This document shows, piece by piece, positions 12,666-24,000 of a stretch of DNA of 64,000 bases; the stretch's first letter is position 1, and every line of letters begins with the position of its first letter. The DNA comes from Balanoglossus misakiensis (lineage: Eukaryota > Hemichordata), in assembly GCA_040954595.2 (NCBI GenBank), contig CM082581.2:9734001-9798000 (forward strand), written 5' to 3'. Both the position numbers and the translations under genes were made by a program. The notes below the pieces were generated by a model, which did no database searches, was not told the origin of the DNA, and saw only the letters and a list, made by a program, of their open reading frames with translations.

Positions 12666-13542
12666 ATGAAGCTGAATCCATTTGTGTCATCATCCAGGAG
12701 GAAGAATCGAAAGAGGCATTTTAATGCCCCTTCTCACGTCAGGAGGAAGCTGATGAGTTCTCCTCTGTCCAAAGAACTCCGACAAAAATACAATGTCCGT
12801 AGTATGCCAATCAGGAAAGATGATGAAGTCCAGGTAAGGGCAACACTACTTTCCCTCCATGGGTTTATACTCTTTCCATTGCTACAAAGTTCATCAGACC
12901 CAATATCCCTAATTCAATATCAGGGATCCATGCTGAGAAAAAAAGGATGTCAAGTAACTTGATAAGATACTAGTCTTCATTTGTCAATGTCGTCTCTTGT
13001 TTTCTGTCATTCAAGGTTACTCGTGGACATTACAAAGGTCAGCAAGTCGGAAAAGTTGTCCAAGTGTACCGTAAAAAGATGGTGATTTTCATCGAAAGAA
13101 TCCAGCGTGAAAAGGCCAACGGTGCTTCAGTCCATGTTGGCATTCACCCTAGCAAGGTAAACGAATGAACACAACTGTGTAGTCCCAAGAACATGTTGAC
13201 ATTATTTGGATAAAAGTAAAATGAATAGAATTACACTACAACATTAAGTGGTAACTTTTCAAGGCAAAGTGTATGATCTGGAAACTAACTATATGTTCAA
13301 TCCACGAGTCGGTGACGACTTGTCCTATAAAGAATTGATGAGATCAGACCAGAGAATTGATTTGTTGCTGGTTGATATTTGTTCTCATTTCTGTTTCATC
13401 TTGTGCCACACAGGTTGTCATTGTCAAACTTAAACTGGACAAGGACAGGAAGAGAATCATTGAAAAGAAGGCAACTGCAAGAGCTCGCGACAAGTTGAAG
13501 GGCAAACACACTGAAGAATCCGTGGCCATGGCAACCGATTAA
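12666..13542 (+). CDS. RPL26: 60S ribosomal protein L26 (uL24), 3 coding exons
   Basis: A structural protein of the large ribosomal subunit near the peptide exit tunnel. Coding exons are 12666-12833, 13016-13156 and 13414-13542, all phase 0, giving 145 residues, the same length as the human protein. The product starts [19 protein letters not shown] and carries the KOW-type segment [18 protein letters not shown], followed by the basic tail. The ATG is the first codon of the exon after a TOP-type non-coding exon. An ATTAAA at 13578-13583 is a likely polyadenylation signal. The gene converges on PYROXD2, whose stop codon lies only about 450 bp away. It is highly conserved with nothing odd seen. 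Confidence 0.98.
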
Positions 13543-13994
13543 AAAAACTTTGTCTTGTAAATTTCTTTATTTGCATAATTAAAAAAAGAGGTACAGACAA
13601 GTGGAGAATTTGTGTCAGTCTCATGATTCTGCAAGCTCCTTATACAAAAAGCATGTTGCGGAAGACCCGATTACCTATCGCATCTAAATCCAAGGCTTAC
13701 AATTTGCGAAAATATAAACATTTATACATCGCAATCTTTGCATCACATTAAAAATTACATGATTTCATTATAAGTACTGTTTATCCATTGTTGATAATAG
13801 AAAAATAAACGATTAAACCCATAGAGCCTTTTTGGGTTAACACCCTAAACACAAACAGAAGCAGTGTTTTGCAACAAATGCCCTTCCCCAAAACTTAGTA
13901 CTTCGTGAACTATAGAATTCTACTTCATGAGGTGGACCCCCCAACACAGACTGGCTAAATGCAGAGTCTAGGTCATTTGCACAGTGACAAATTT
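13543..13994. terminator. Convergent 3' ends of RPL26 and PYROXD2
   Basis: Both genes must end their transcripts in this 450-bp interval. ATTAAA at 13578-13583 on + suits RPL26. TTTATT at 13566-13571 reads AATAAA on - and could serve PYROXD2, in which case the two 3' UTRs would overlap. A further AATAAA on + lies at 13804-13809. Confidence 0.5.
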
Positions 13995-16900
13995 TCACTT
14001 GAATTTTTTGAAGTCTGCCAAAGCGGTCAATGCTGCACTTTTACCAGGTGCTCCCATCACACCTCCACCTGCAAAATACAGCAAAGATTTTTTTAATTGG
14101 TTTGTGGACAGATGACTTACACCTTTGAAGAAAATGTTACGGAAAATAATGTCACGAAATAAGTGAGAGACAACATTACCTGGATGAGCACCACTGCCAC
14201 ACAGATACAGACCTTTGATAGGTGATCTGTAATTTGCATAAGACGGGACTGGACGTACAAAATACAACTGATCCAGGGACATGGCACCGTGAAAGATATT
14301 CTGGAAAGGACAAGGAATCATTTTGGGGCAGTGAGCAGAAAAAACAGTCTTAGGCAGTTGTTGACTACATTGAAAATTGGCCAAGCATAATTTGCACAAA
14401 CAAGAAATATGTGACTCTATATTGTGAAGAATTTGCAATGAGCATGGTCGGTTATGACAGATTTCTTTTCCAAATTATCAATTGTACGAGTACTTACCCC
14501 TCCAGTTAGTCCAAATATTCTCTCCAAGTCTGGGGGAGTCAGAATATCTCTGCCAACAACGCTAGCTTTAAACCCCGGGGCATACTTCTCTATAACATCA
14601 AAGACTGTAAATGGAAGCACAGTCAGGTGAATACTGAGTCTCATTGGTTACAGCATGCATTCATGCACCTGGTACACACGTGATTGAAGAGCGAATTGAC
14701 TTACCTTTGTCAGCATACTCATTTCTGAGTTGGTCATCCCACTCTTGGCCGCCTTTCAGTGTGTATGGTGTGTACTGGGTGAAAAGCAAGATCACATGAC
14801 CGCCAGGTGGTGATATGGTGGGGTCGCTTGTCGATGGGATGACCATCTCTATCATTGGCCTGAAATCAATCAACAGATGTTTTTTTCCCCAATTATCACA
14901 CTGTTGGTCAGCATTCTCCACGAATTATGACGAACGATGGAATTTATTCCGGAAACTCACTTTGTTGGCAGGAGGCCGCTGCTTGCTTCCCTGTACGCCT
15001 CGTCGATAAGTTCCATGGATTCACAGTTGAGGTGAATAGTGCAGGTGTGATGCGGGGAAGGGCTGCCGTCAGATTTGTTTGGGATGGCTGTGAAGTTTGG
15101 TAGCTTGTTCACGGCCACTGCAATAGGACGGTTTATGGAATGTACTTGTGTGTACTCATAGACATATGCACTGTGAAACTGGTCACATGACAACCCTCAG
15201 GGTGAAGAATTCCAACTTGGACATGGTGATTTGATATGTTGTTAATGCTTGACTAAACAGTATCAGGTACTGGTACGTACATTAAGCATTCTTGTTACAA
15301 AAACTTTCACATTCACTGATAGATGTTTTGCATCAGTCATTATATGTATGCAGCTGAAAGCAAAGTCAACAATAGCTATAGAGAATGAATAGGAATGTTA
15401 CACTCAAACTTACCATTGATCTTAGTCACTGGGGATTCATAATCTATCATCTGAACTTGGTCCAAGAAATCTGTTGATAAAGCACCGCCAGGCACCAAAT
15501 CACAGTACGTGACCCGTGCAGTGGCATTGGAGAGAACCAACTTGGACTTGACTTCGGTGCCATCAGTTAGCACAACACCACAGGCGGAACCCTCAGAGTT
15601 GAGCAACACCTTGTCCACTGGCTGCAACACAAATCACAAAAGAATTCCCAAATCTCATTCTAGAATTCCATTTTGTACAAACAGATTCACCATCCAAATG
15701 TAGACTTATACAGTGAGCGAACATAAGCAAGGTCCAAATCAAAAAGTTCTAGGTGGATATACTTATGCAATTTGGGCAAAAGTCTGCAAGTACTCTTGAA
15801 GTCCACTCCCTACCTTGTCAGTGAGTATAGTTGCACCATGAGACTTTGCAGACCTGGCTATGCTGTCAGACACAGCCCCCATTCCTCCCTCAGGGTACCC
15901 CCATGCCCCCTTCTTTCCCTCCAGTTCACCCATGACATGGTGCAGTAACACATACCTGGAGAGATACCAAGAGTAAGGGTATCGTAGCTGTAACGTTTGG
16001 CTATTAATATCTCAGTAAGTTTTCCTCTGTGGGTAATAACCACAGTTTCTAATCTCTATAATATGCTATACATACCAGTATTTTATCCATTACATAAAGA
16101 GAAAGTTGTTCAGAAGATCTGTACAAAATCAAATGCTGCTTTGGAAAACTAAAAGTTGTGATCATTCAGCCAATCAAAATGCTTGTTTCATCTCACCCAC
16201 TTCCAGGCGTCTTTGGACTTAGCATTGCGCCAATCACAGCATCTGTTGCTAAAGTGGCCTTCAGGGGTTCTGATTCAAACCATCGGTCAAGTATTTTTGT
16301 TGTTGGTGCAGTCAGCAGTTCATAGAACAACGGCGCTTCGCCACCAAGCTTTCTGCCTGCAAAGGTCAAAGGTGACAAATAATGTGATACAAAGCTTAAT
16401 TCCATTATTTGTGTACATGTACTCCAAATAAACTACAATTCAGACAAATTTGTTTCTGAATTTGTGTGCTAGTGCCAGAGTTCCTTCATAGTTATATACA
16501 TGTATTTTCAATCGTTACTAATCACAGAGACATGTCCTAGATACCATCATTATGGCAAAAACCATGTCATTCATTTCACTGACCGAGTGATAAGACCGAC
16601 TTGAGATCTTTCAGTGAATTCAATCGTTCCGTCAGCGACCCCTTGGTTAATCTTGCTACATCAACAGGTGGTGAATCCAACAATGGCTCGATTGCCTCTG
16701 CCATTCGACCAATGGTGTCTTCATACTCAAAGTAAGCCTGAAAAAAAAAAAACAATACAGGTACTAAAGAATGACCACCACTTCCCAGAATTTCAGCTGT
16801 AAGGCCAAAGATACTCAAGTGTCTCTGACCAAATGTGTAAAATTTCTTCAAATAGTTAAATCAGAATGGTACCTTGGCATCTTTCGAGGAAAACTTGGCA

Positions 16901-18199
16901 ATTTCTCGCTGAGTTTCTTCTTTGTTCCATCCGATGAGCAGGTAGCTATTTTTACCATCTAACAGAGGCGTGAATGAAGAATGCTCTCGCAAGTGAACTC
17001 TGAGACCGTGTTTCTGTAGCATAGAGATACAACTACACATCACATTCCGTATCTTGTCTGTTTTTAGTTTGAGTTATAACAACTTTCATCTGTTGCCCAT
17101 TGTTCTACCTATCTTTTTGTGTGCATAACTTCTTCGTTTTCTTCCTTTTAGACTATCCAGTACAACCAGTTGAAACCAGCTTCATTGCTTCAGAGGAACC
17201 TGATTGGTTGACGTGCGACTCACAGAACTGAATTGCAAGAAACTGGTCAGCAGTTCGAATATCACTGTTGTCATCAGAAATGTGAAACTTGCCAAAAACT
17301 CACTTTTAGCTCCAGTTCTTTGTATATCTGTGGTCTTAATAAGCTGAGCAAATATGAAGCCCTGGAAAACTTGAAACCTACAGGGAGAACATAGCAAAAA
17401 TAGTGTATTAAATAGTTGCATATCTTGCGAATATGTATATAGATTGCAGCGTGTAATTATTAATGGTAGGTTAAAGGTCATATGCAATGACCTGTACGTC
17501 ACTGAAGGAATTATACGTTTGGCCGACAGGACACTGTGAAGCATCTGTTTTGGTGGGGTGGTATTTAATAAAAAAAGGCAAATTGAACACTATGAAATAA
17601 TATACCTGACCGATTATCAGCGCAAATCCAACTTTGTAATGGCACTCCTCTGACCTTACTTATCAGTCACACCACTTTTTATGAGGCTTGTAAATTCGGT
17701 TATTTGCTAAAGTAGTTCAGGCACTGATATCCAAGATAAAATTCTAATTTTTGAGTCCATTTCTATTGAGTTCACTATAGAAATTTGACGCGAACCAACC
17801 TGGAACAATTTCCTCTGTAACAGCAGCACCTCCAACGATATGTCTTCTTTCAAGTACAGCAGTTTTTAATCCTCCCTTCTGTAAGTAAGCTGCCTAATAA
17901 ATAAAATAAAATTGTGATGATGTATTACAAGGTGGTTCAATTGAATAAAATGTACAGTATCTGCTATATGATTTTGACACATTTATTTCTTATGTGTGAT
18001 TCTGCTATGAGATTTATGTCTGTATACTTACAGTTACTAACCCATTGTGACCTCCACCAATGATAACTGCATCATACTCTTCTTTCAAGGGATCTTTATT
18101 CCTATTAACAATTGATGCACTGAAACATCTGGCTAAAGTTCTACAGTTGTGGCCATGGCGTACTCCATGCTGACTTCTCACCAGAAGTTTCAAAATCAT
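13995..18199 (-). CDS. PYROXD2: Pyridine nucleotide-disulphide oxidoreductase domain protein 2 (13 exons)
   Basis: An FAD-dependent oxidoreductase related to phytoene desaturase/monoamine oxidase folds; the family is reported in mitochondria, with poorly known chemistry. Exons from 5' to 3' are 18032-18199, 17800-17893, 17304-17377, 16873-17013, 16584-16737, 16197-16356, 15814-15955, 15414-15621, 14961-15117, 14705-14859, 14498-14604, 14180-14300 and 13995-14068. Phases agree throughout and sum to 1755 nt, 584 residues (human 581). The N-terminus is basic and leader-like. [10 protein letters not shown] near residues 45-54 is the dinucleotide-binding GxGxxG. Conserved blocks include [44 protein letters not shown], and the C-terminal [17 protein letters not shown] that closes on FAD. 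An upstream in-frame ATG near 18265 is an alternative start. The second intron has a weak GTTGGT donor. Confidence 0.95.
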
Positions 18200-18908
18200 C
18201 TTTCCTCTAGAGCATCTAGGAATCAGAAAAAAATCACTGGTGGAACCCTTTGCTTTTGAGATCAAAGGGTTCCCAGCTATAAAAGTTTCATTTTTGATTA
18301 TTTTCCCTCTGGTGCACCCTCCTCCCTAATTGAAATATAGAATGTGCCCATCCAGTCCAAGATGGCCATCATTAACATATTACTGTAAGATAATTAACAT
18401 ATTACTGTATCAAAGCGTGAACACTGGGCCCTGCCCTTGGTGTCGGGAAACTTCTTAGTTCCTTGGTCTTTCAGCAACAGGTGCCTCTGACGTTTGAATA
18501 CATACCTACGTCTACTAAACTACCACTTGCGGGTCGACCATGGGCGACGCTGTAACTTGTGTTCTTGTTGCAACAACCTGCTTCTTGCAAGACCGGTCAA
18601 ATGTTTACAGCGGAGGTGAAAGGTCACAGGCGATATTGTGGACACCTTATGTTATTCATTAATTTCAAGTTACACAACAAAATTGCCCATGACATAAAAG
18701 GGTGGAATTTGTTGTGAATCTTTGATTTTCACAATTCCTTTATTATCCCCCGGGTATCATCCACTCCCTTGCTGACTCCTGATCTAAACCAATAACTCAA
18801 AAAGACAGAACTTTCGAGTCCGGCACATGGGGGCGTCCGTACAGTTAAGTTGATGACATCATATTGTGGTCACATGATCTGATCACATGATCTGTAGTAA
18901 TTTCCAAG
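18200..18908. promoter_or_regulatory. Divergent promoter region between PYROXD2 and ATP6V0E
   Basis: About 700 bp separates the two oppositely oriented start codons. No TATA box was seen at either end. It probably contains the 5' UTRs and promoters of both genes; a shared bidirectional promoter is inferred from spacing. Confidence 0.4.
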
Positions 18909-19904
18909 ATGGTGGCCTCAGCGACGATCATACCAGTGGTGGTAATCACATTATTTTGGCTTTTAGTCGGTGTTGTTGCACCGTTCCTCGTACCAAAGGG
19001 ACCAAACAGAGGGTATGTATTTAGAGAGTGAATTCAGTTTGTTGATTTCAACTGTTGTAGTGTTTTGGTGAGTTTATTCAACAATGAACTCAAAGTGGAA
19101 CATCGTCTGTTTGACCTCTCCGTATCTGACCTTTATCCCATATCCAGTTTTAGGCTTTATTTTTTCCCAGGGGGAGCAGAGATTACCCGTTGATCATATA
19201 GCAGTTGGCCCAGAGACTATGTCCTCGTTATTTCAGTCCACTCACGAGTATTAGCCCAAATTTCGATCAATGTTCCAGTGATCGAACGATACCCGCATAA
19301 AACTCAGTTCCCATCATTCTCACCCAGTCACTGTCTGCCCGGTCCTGTTTATGAGGGTTAATTAACTTCCTATTATTTTACAGAATTGTACAACTTATGC
19401 TGGCCCTTACTGCTGTGTGTTGCTATTCATTGTAAGTAATCTTTTTGAACATTACATGTATAAATCAGCTTGGAAACTGTGTGTGAAAAAAGTGAAATTT
19501 TCTTCTGAGTGGTTAAAATATGTACTACTAAATTACTAGTATAGATGACACACTAATGCTGTATTACTCTCGGGTGAAGAAATGTTTGTTCAGCATATTT
19601 CATTACCTTTCCACAATCAGCTATTAATCAAGTTATATGCATATTTCTTCTGTAGCTGGGCTTGTGCATTTATAATGCAACTAAATCCACTGATTGGACC
19701 AAATCTAGAAAATAGCACATTACTTGCTATACAGTGGGAATGGGAGGTAAGACCATGGCATTCAAGAATGTTATTCTGTTTTTTTGAAGTATTGCCCGAT
19801 ATTTATATTTTCACATCCTCAATGCAAATATTGAAATTACCTAACAAATCTGTATATTTTCTTTCTAGGGTAATTATGAAAATACTATACCTCCTACAAA
19901 GTAA
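18909..19904 (+). CDS. ATP6V0E: V-type proton ATPase subunit e (4 exons)
   Basis: A small hydrophobic subunit of the V0 sector of the proton-pumping V-ATPase in endomembranes. Exons are 18909-19012, 19384-19431, 19656-19746 and 19869-19904. Phases agree and give 92 residues. Two transmembrane helices are visible: residues about 7-29, ending VPKGPNRG, and about 36-56 (QLMLALTAVCCYSLFWACAF). They are followed by MQLNPLIGPNLENSTL, matching the QLNPLFGPQLKNET block of the human subunit. Human ATP6V0E1 is 81 residues; here a separate last exon adds an 11-residue polar tail, GNYENTIPPTK. Which vertebrate paralogue (E1 or E2) it corresponds to cannot be told. AATAAA at 20242-20247 probably ends the transcript. 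Confidence 0.92.
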
Positions 19905-20241
19905 CGAATAATGCTGTCAACCGAGGGCATGTTGGGAAGGCCGGTCATTGGTGTTGAACATGTGAAGATACAACATGTTTCCTCTATCATGCAATCATGA
20001 CAAACAATTTGTACTCTGCAAGGCTTCAGCGGTTACTTTAGTTAACTACCCTGATATGTTCATGTATGACAAAATAAGAATTTTTTAACAGAATGTGTAA
20101 GTTATTTCAAATTTTCTTTCTGCCAATGCAAATTCATTTCTGACATTCAGTAGCCCACTGGTTGTATAAATGTATGTCCCATTAGACTGGCAGGTTCAAC
20201 TTCTGTTTGTGGGGTTTTGAGATATTTTTTGTGTGGTGTAG

Positions 20242-20247
20242 AATAAA
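20242..20247 (+). terminator. Polyadenylation signal of ATP6V0E
   Basis: AATAAA on the plus strand about 340 nt after the stop codon, followed by T-rich sequence. It is the first perfect hexamer noted after the gene. Confidence 0.6.
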
Positions 20248-20639
20248 TCTTGTCTCATAGGATGCAGAACCATCTCTTTCTGCCATGATAAGATTTTTGT
20301 TCAATTGTGTGAAGGAGAAATGTCAAATTGCTACCCAAAAAGCCAAATATGAATTAGACGAGAAATTTTATTTGTAGAGATAGATACGAGAATCCCATTA
20401 TCAGAACAATATTTAGAATAGACCCCAGTAATATTTTGTAAAATGTGTAAAAAAATTATTCATCACCCATGTGCGAAATTGTACTGTGACAGTCTTTAAT
20501 TTAGCAGTGACATTTTGTGACCCATGTGAAATTGTACTCATACTGATTGTTTTGAATTCAACAATGATATTCTTTGTAAATAGGTGATGTAAAACATTAT
20601 TAAAATAGACAATTTGTCTACAAAGTCAATAAAATCAAC

Positions 20640-20645
20640 TTTATT
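20640..20645 (-). terminator. Polyadenylation signal of MAD1L1
   Basis: TTTATT on the plus strand reads AATAAA on the minus strand, about 440 nt beyond the MAD1L1 stop codon. Together with the ATP6V0E signal at 20242 it separates the two convergent transcripts by roughly 400 bp. Confidence 0.5.
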
Positions 20646-21083
20646 AGACTGATTCATAGCTTGTTTCTTCATCGAACTCAACCAAAATCTCTGCACGAAG
20701 AAATATAACACTACAGATTCTACATTCAATAATCACAGCTTTGCATAATCATATATGGATAACCAGACAGACAATATCACCCAACAACCCAGTCACTATG
20801 TATTTACAGATAACAGAATGCAGTGACTTTTTGCCTCTACCAAGTTACGTATACATATCTTTCTGAAAGAAATATCAGAAATCCATGGCAGTGATTGAAA
20901 CATACAAAAATATGCAGTATCAAAGTGCTTCACTCTGAAATTAACAAAATGACAGAATAACATCTATCCATTTCCCATCAAACACCTGTAAATTTAAGCC
21001 CTGTGGTCTATTATTATTGACCACAGAAAAATCATGATTTTGTTGAAGTTCGTGCTCACAGGAAGGTGACTGACCAGGGCCGA

Positions 21084-24000
21084 TCAAGACGTCACCATGG
21101 TCTGTCGGCTGAACAGTTCCAAGGTCAGCGAACTCAGGAAGGCCGGAATGCTGTCGAATCGCATGAGGTACTGTTCAATCATGTCGCTGAGTGTGGACGA
21201 AAATGCCGTCTCTAGCAACTGGAATGACCCGGCTTCAGTAGACTGAAAAGAAACACCGATAGTAGGGAATTGGTGTGCAATTTGGTACAACGTGTCATTG
21301 ATGGCGTGTCCATCTCATCCACTGATGCATGGATAATCTATGGCACAAAAATACACCTTGTTTGATAGAGGACACCACAGCGATTGAATGTTTTATAAAC
21401 CCTACCTGAAACATGAGTACATCATCACTACTTTCCGCGTACATCGACATCAGCAAGTAATTATTCTCCTTAGGGTTGTCAATCTTGTAGCCTGTCAGCT
21501 GGTAGCAAGCTTCGCGGAAGGCCTGTATTTTCTTGTAGAAGACTTCCTTCAGCCTCTGGTTTCTCATTTCAGACGACTTCAGCTCCTTCTTTAGCTCTGA
21601 AGAGAAGAGAGTATTTGCATCCACGTTTTAGTTTTGGCATTGGCGATTCACAGCATAGATTGGGGATAACGTATGTTAAAATATCTTATGCCAGGGGTAC
21701 CAGGAAATGGGTTCTGTATTCAGTCTGCCTGAAGCAAATTCGACAAGACTTTGCCACACCTTCGACTTCTTTACTTGACGCCTCCGCAAATTTCTCTGAC
21801 ATCTTCTCTCCACTGACACTTGCACCACTTTCTTCCAACTCTCGGACTCGATTCTTTAGCCTTTCGCATTCTTGTCTGAGTTGATTCAGTTCTTCGGCCC
21901 GTCTCTGCCTGGCCATGGCGCTGGGATTCATTCCAAAGTGTACAACTTTGGTCTTGGTGGGATCATAGTCACCCTAAAAAAACACAAAGACATTCATGAG
22001 TGTTCCAAGACTTAGGGTTGGACCATTTGATTTCTGGGGAGGGGGGACTGGACGACTTTGGGAATAAAATTGTTGAAAACCTTTTGCCAGAAATCAAATG
22101 GTCCACCCCATACCTCAATTTTTCTGTTTGATAAACCTTTTAGCTGCAAGTGTCACTGAGCTGATAATGCGGCAATATAAACATGTATTCAAATCTTCAA
22201 AAGCTGCAAACACCACCACCTTCAATGTTCAACAAAACATTGTAGACCCTTACTTGCAACGCCCTCTGTTCAAAGATGGCCTCCAGAGTCTCATTTCTTT
22301 CCGTGAGTTTCGCATTGTCCTCTTCCAGTTGTTTGAGTTTGTCTCTCAGGTCCTGCAGTTCCTTGGAGTCGACCGGGGCAGGTTTCTCCGAAGATACTGA
22401 GCTGAGCATCTGTATCTGCAGCTGAAGCTGTTCAATTTCCATCAAATGCTGGTTGCAGAGATTGAACAAGTGGGGAGTTAGAAAACAACTGCAATTTACA
22501 ACACTATTTAAACGTCTTGCATCTACATGAATTTCAAGAACATTTTGTAATGAACATAAAAATGCCATCACTCGTCTGCAGTACAGAAATTGTCACTTGC
22601 AAGTACGGAAGTTATTCCTTTTTTTCTGCATTACCTGTTTTGCAGCCACTCTTGCATTGGTGCCATCTGCAACTGCTGCTTCGACTTCTTGCTATTGTGA
22701 TGAAAAAAAAAGGTTCCAATTAGTGCTATTGGATGAAGTTATTCCCATTAGCCGGCCATCCTTTCTTGGAGATGATCACCCTTTCACATAGTGTGATCTC
22801 CCAGTAGGTATCACTGCTTCCCTTCCAAAATGGAACAGAGTAAACTGACAATGGGGGTGGTCTCCTCCTACCTCAAGTTTCTCAATATGCCTGTTGGCCG
22901 TTTGTAAGACTTCCTCTGCTTGTTGCATTCTAGCCATGTATTGGGAAGTGGAACCAGTCGTCGTCACCTCACTGTCATACTCGTTCAATACTTGGCGTAG
23001 ACTGTCACGTTCCTGCGCAAGAAAAGAAGAAATACACAGTGAAAAATTTTAAGTTTGCATTTTATAAATATCAGTTATGTATGTACGTATGAGAAATATA
23101 AAATCTCAATCAAGTATTGTCTCACTTTTGCAACCAGCAAGTATCGCTTTCGTAGTCTCTTCACTAAATCTTCCTGGTCTTTGTGTTTTTCCTGTAAGTT
23201 GAAAAGTTGTTTCGTGGTCTCCGCGAGTTTTCCAGCTGTCGACTGGTAGGCCTGTTCAAACGCACGTGAACTGAAGAGAAAGGAACAGAAGGTCAGATAT
23301 TGAAAGTTTGGAAATACACAAATGTACTTTATGCAAATAAGTACAACATGGCAGGTATAGTGCTGTTTCAGCATGTCATGAAAACTTGAATAGCGATTGC
23401 ACTGCTGCAGAATAGACCAGTCTCAGGATTATTATGCAAGTACAGAAATCATACTTCAAAAGGCACATGTTAAGAGATTACCTGGCAGAAGATTGCCCTT
23501 CTTTGGCAAGGAGCAATGCACTCTGCTGTTGGAGTTCGGCCACCTGTCTTGTCAACTCATCTGGAGACCTGCAATGCAAGCATACCTCACTGTATAGGAA
23601 CAGAATGATCAAGGAAGATCTTGGTGCCGTCTTGTCAAGCGAGCACCAGGTTGAACATTCAGCACCCTGAACAATCTTAATCACTATAAGACATCTCTTT
23701 CTCACATGTGTTACGCTTTTTTTTCTCACTCCTGCTTTTGAAAGATTGAAAGAATTCCAAAATGCTGTGTTCTATTTCACTGCCCCCTTGTGAAGATCCC
23801 ACAGACGACATTACTGCATAAAACGGACCTTGGCTTTCCGGTACCAGTGGTGTCCAGCGTCTCCCACTTCTTCAGTTTTTCGTGCAGTGCTTGATTTTCC
23901 ACCTCAAACCTGATCAGCTCCGCATTGCGTTGTTCGGCTCTGGTCAGTTTACTTTCCATACTCTGACATTTTTCTTTCAGTAAGGTGGTGTTTTCCGAGG

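Noticed and set aside
13157-13413. Box C/D snoRNA within an RPL26 intron (TGATGAG near 13335)
   Set aside because: No matching CTGA D box or terminal stem at the right spacing could be found.
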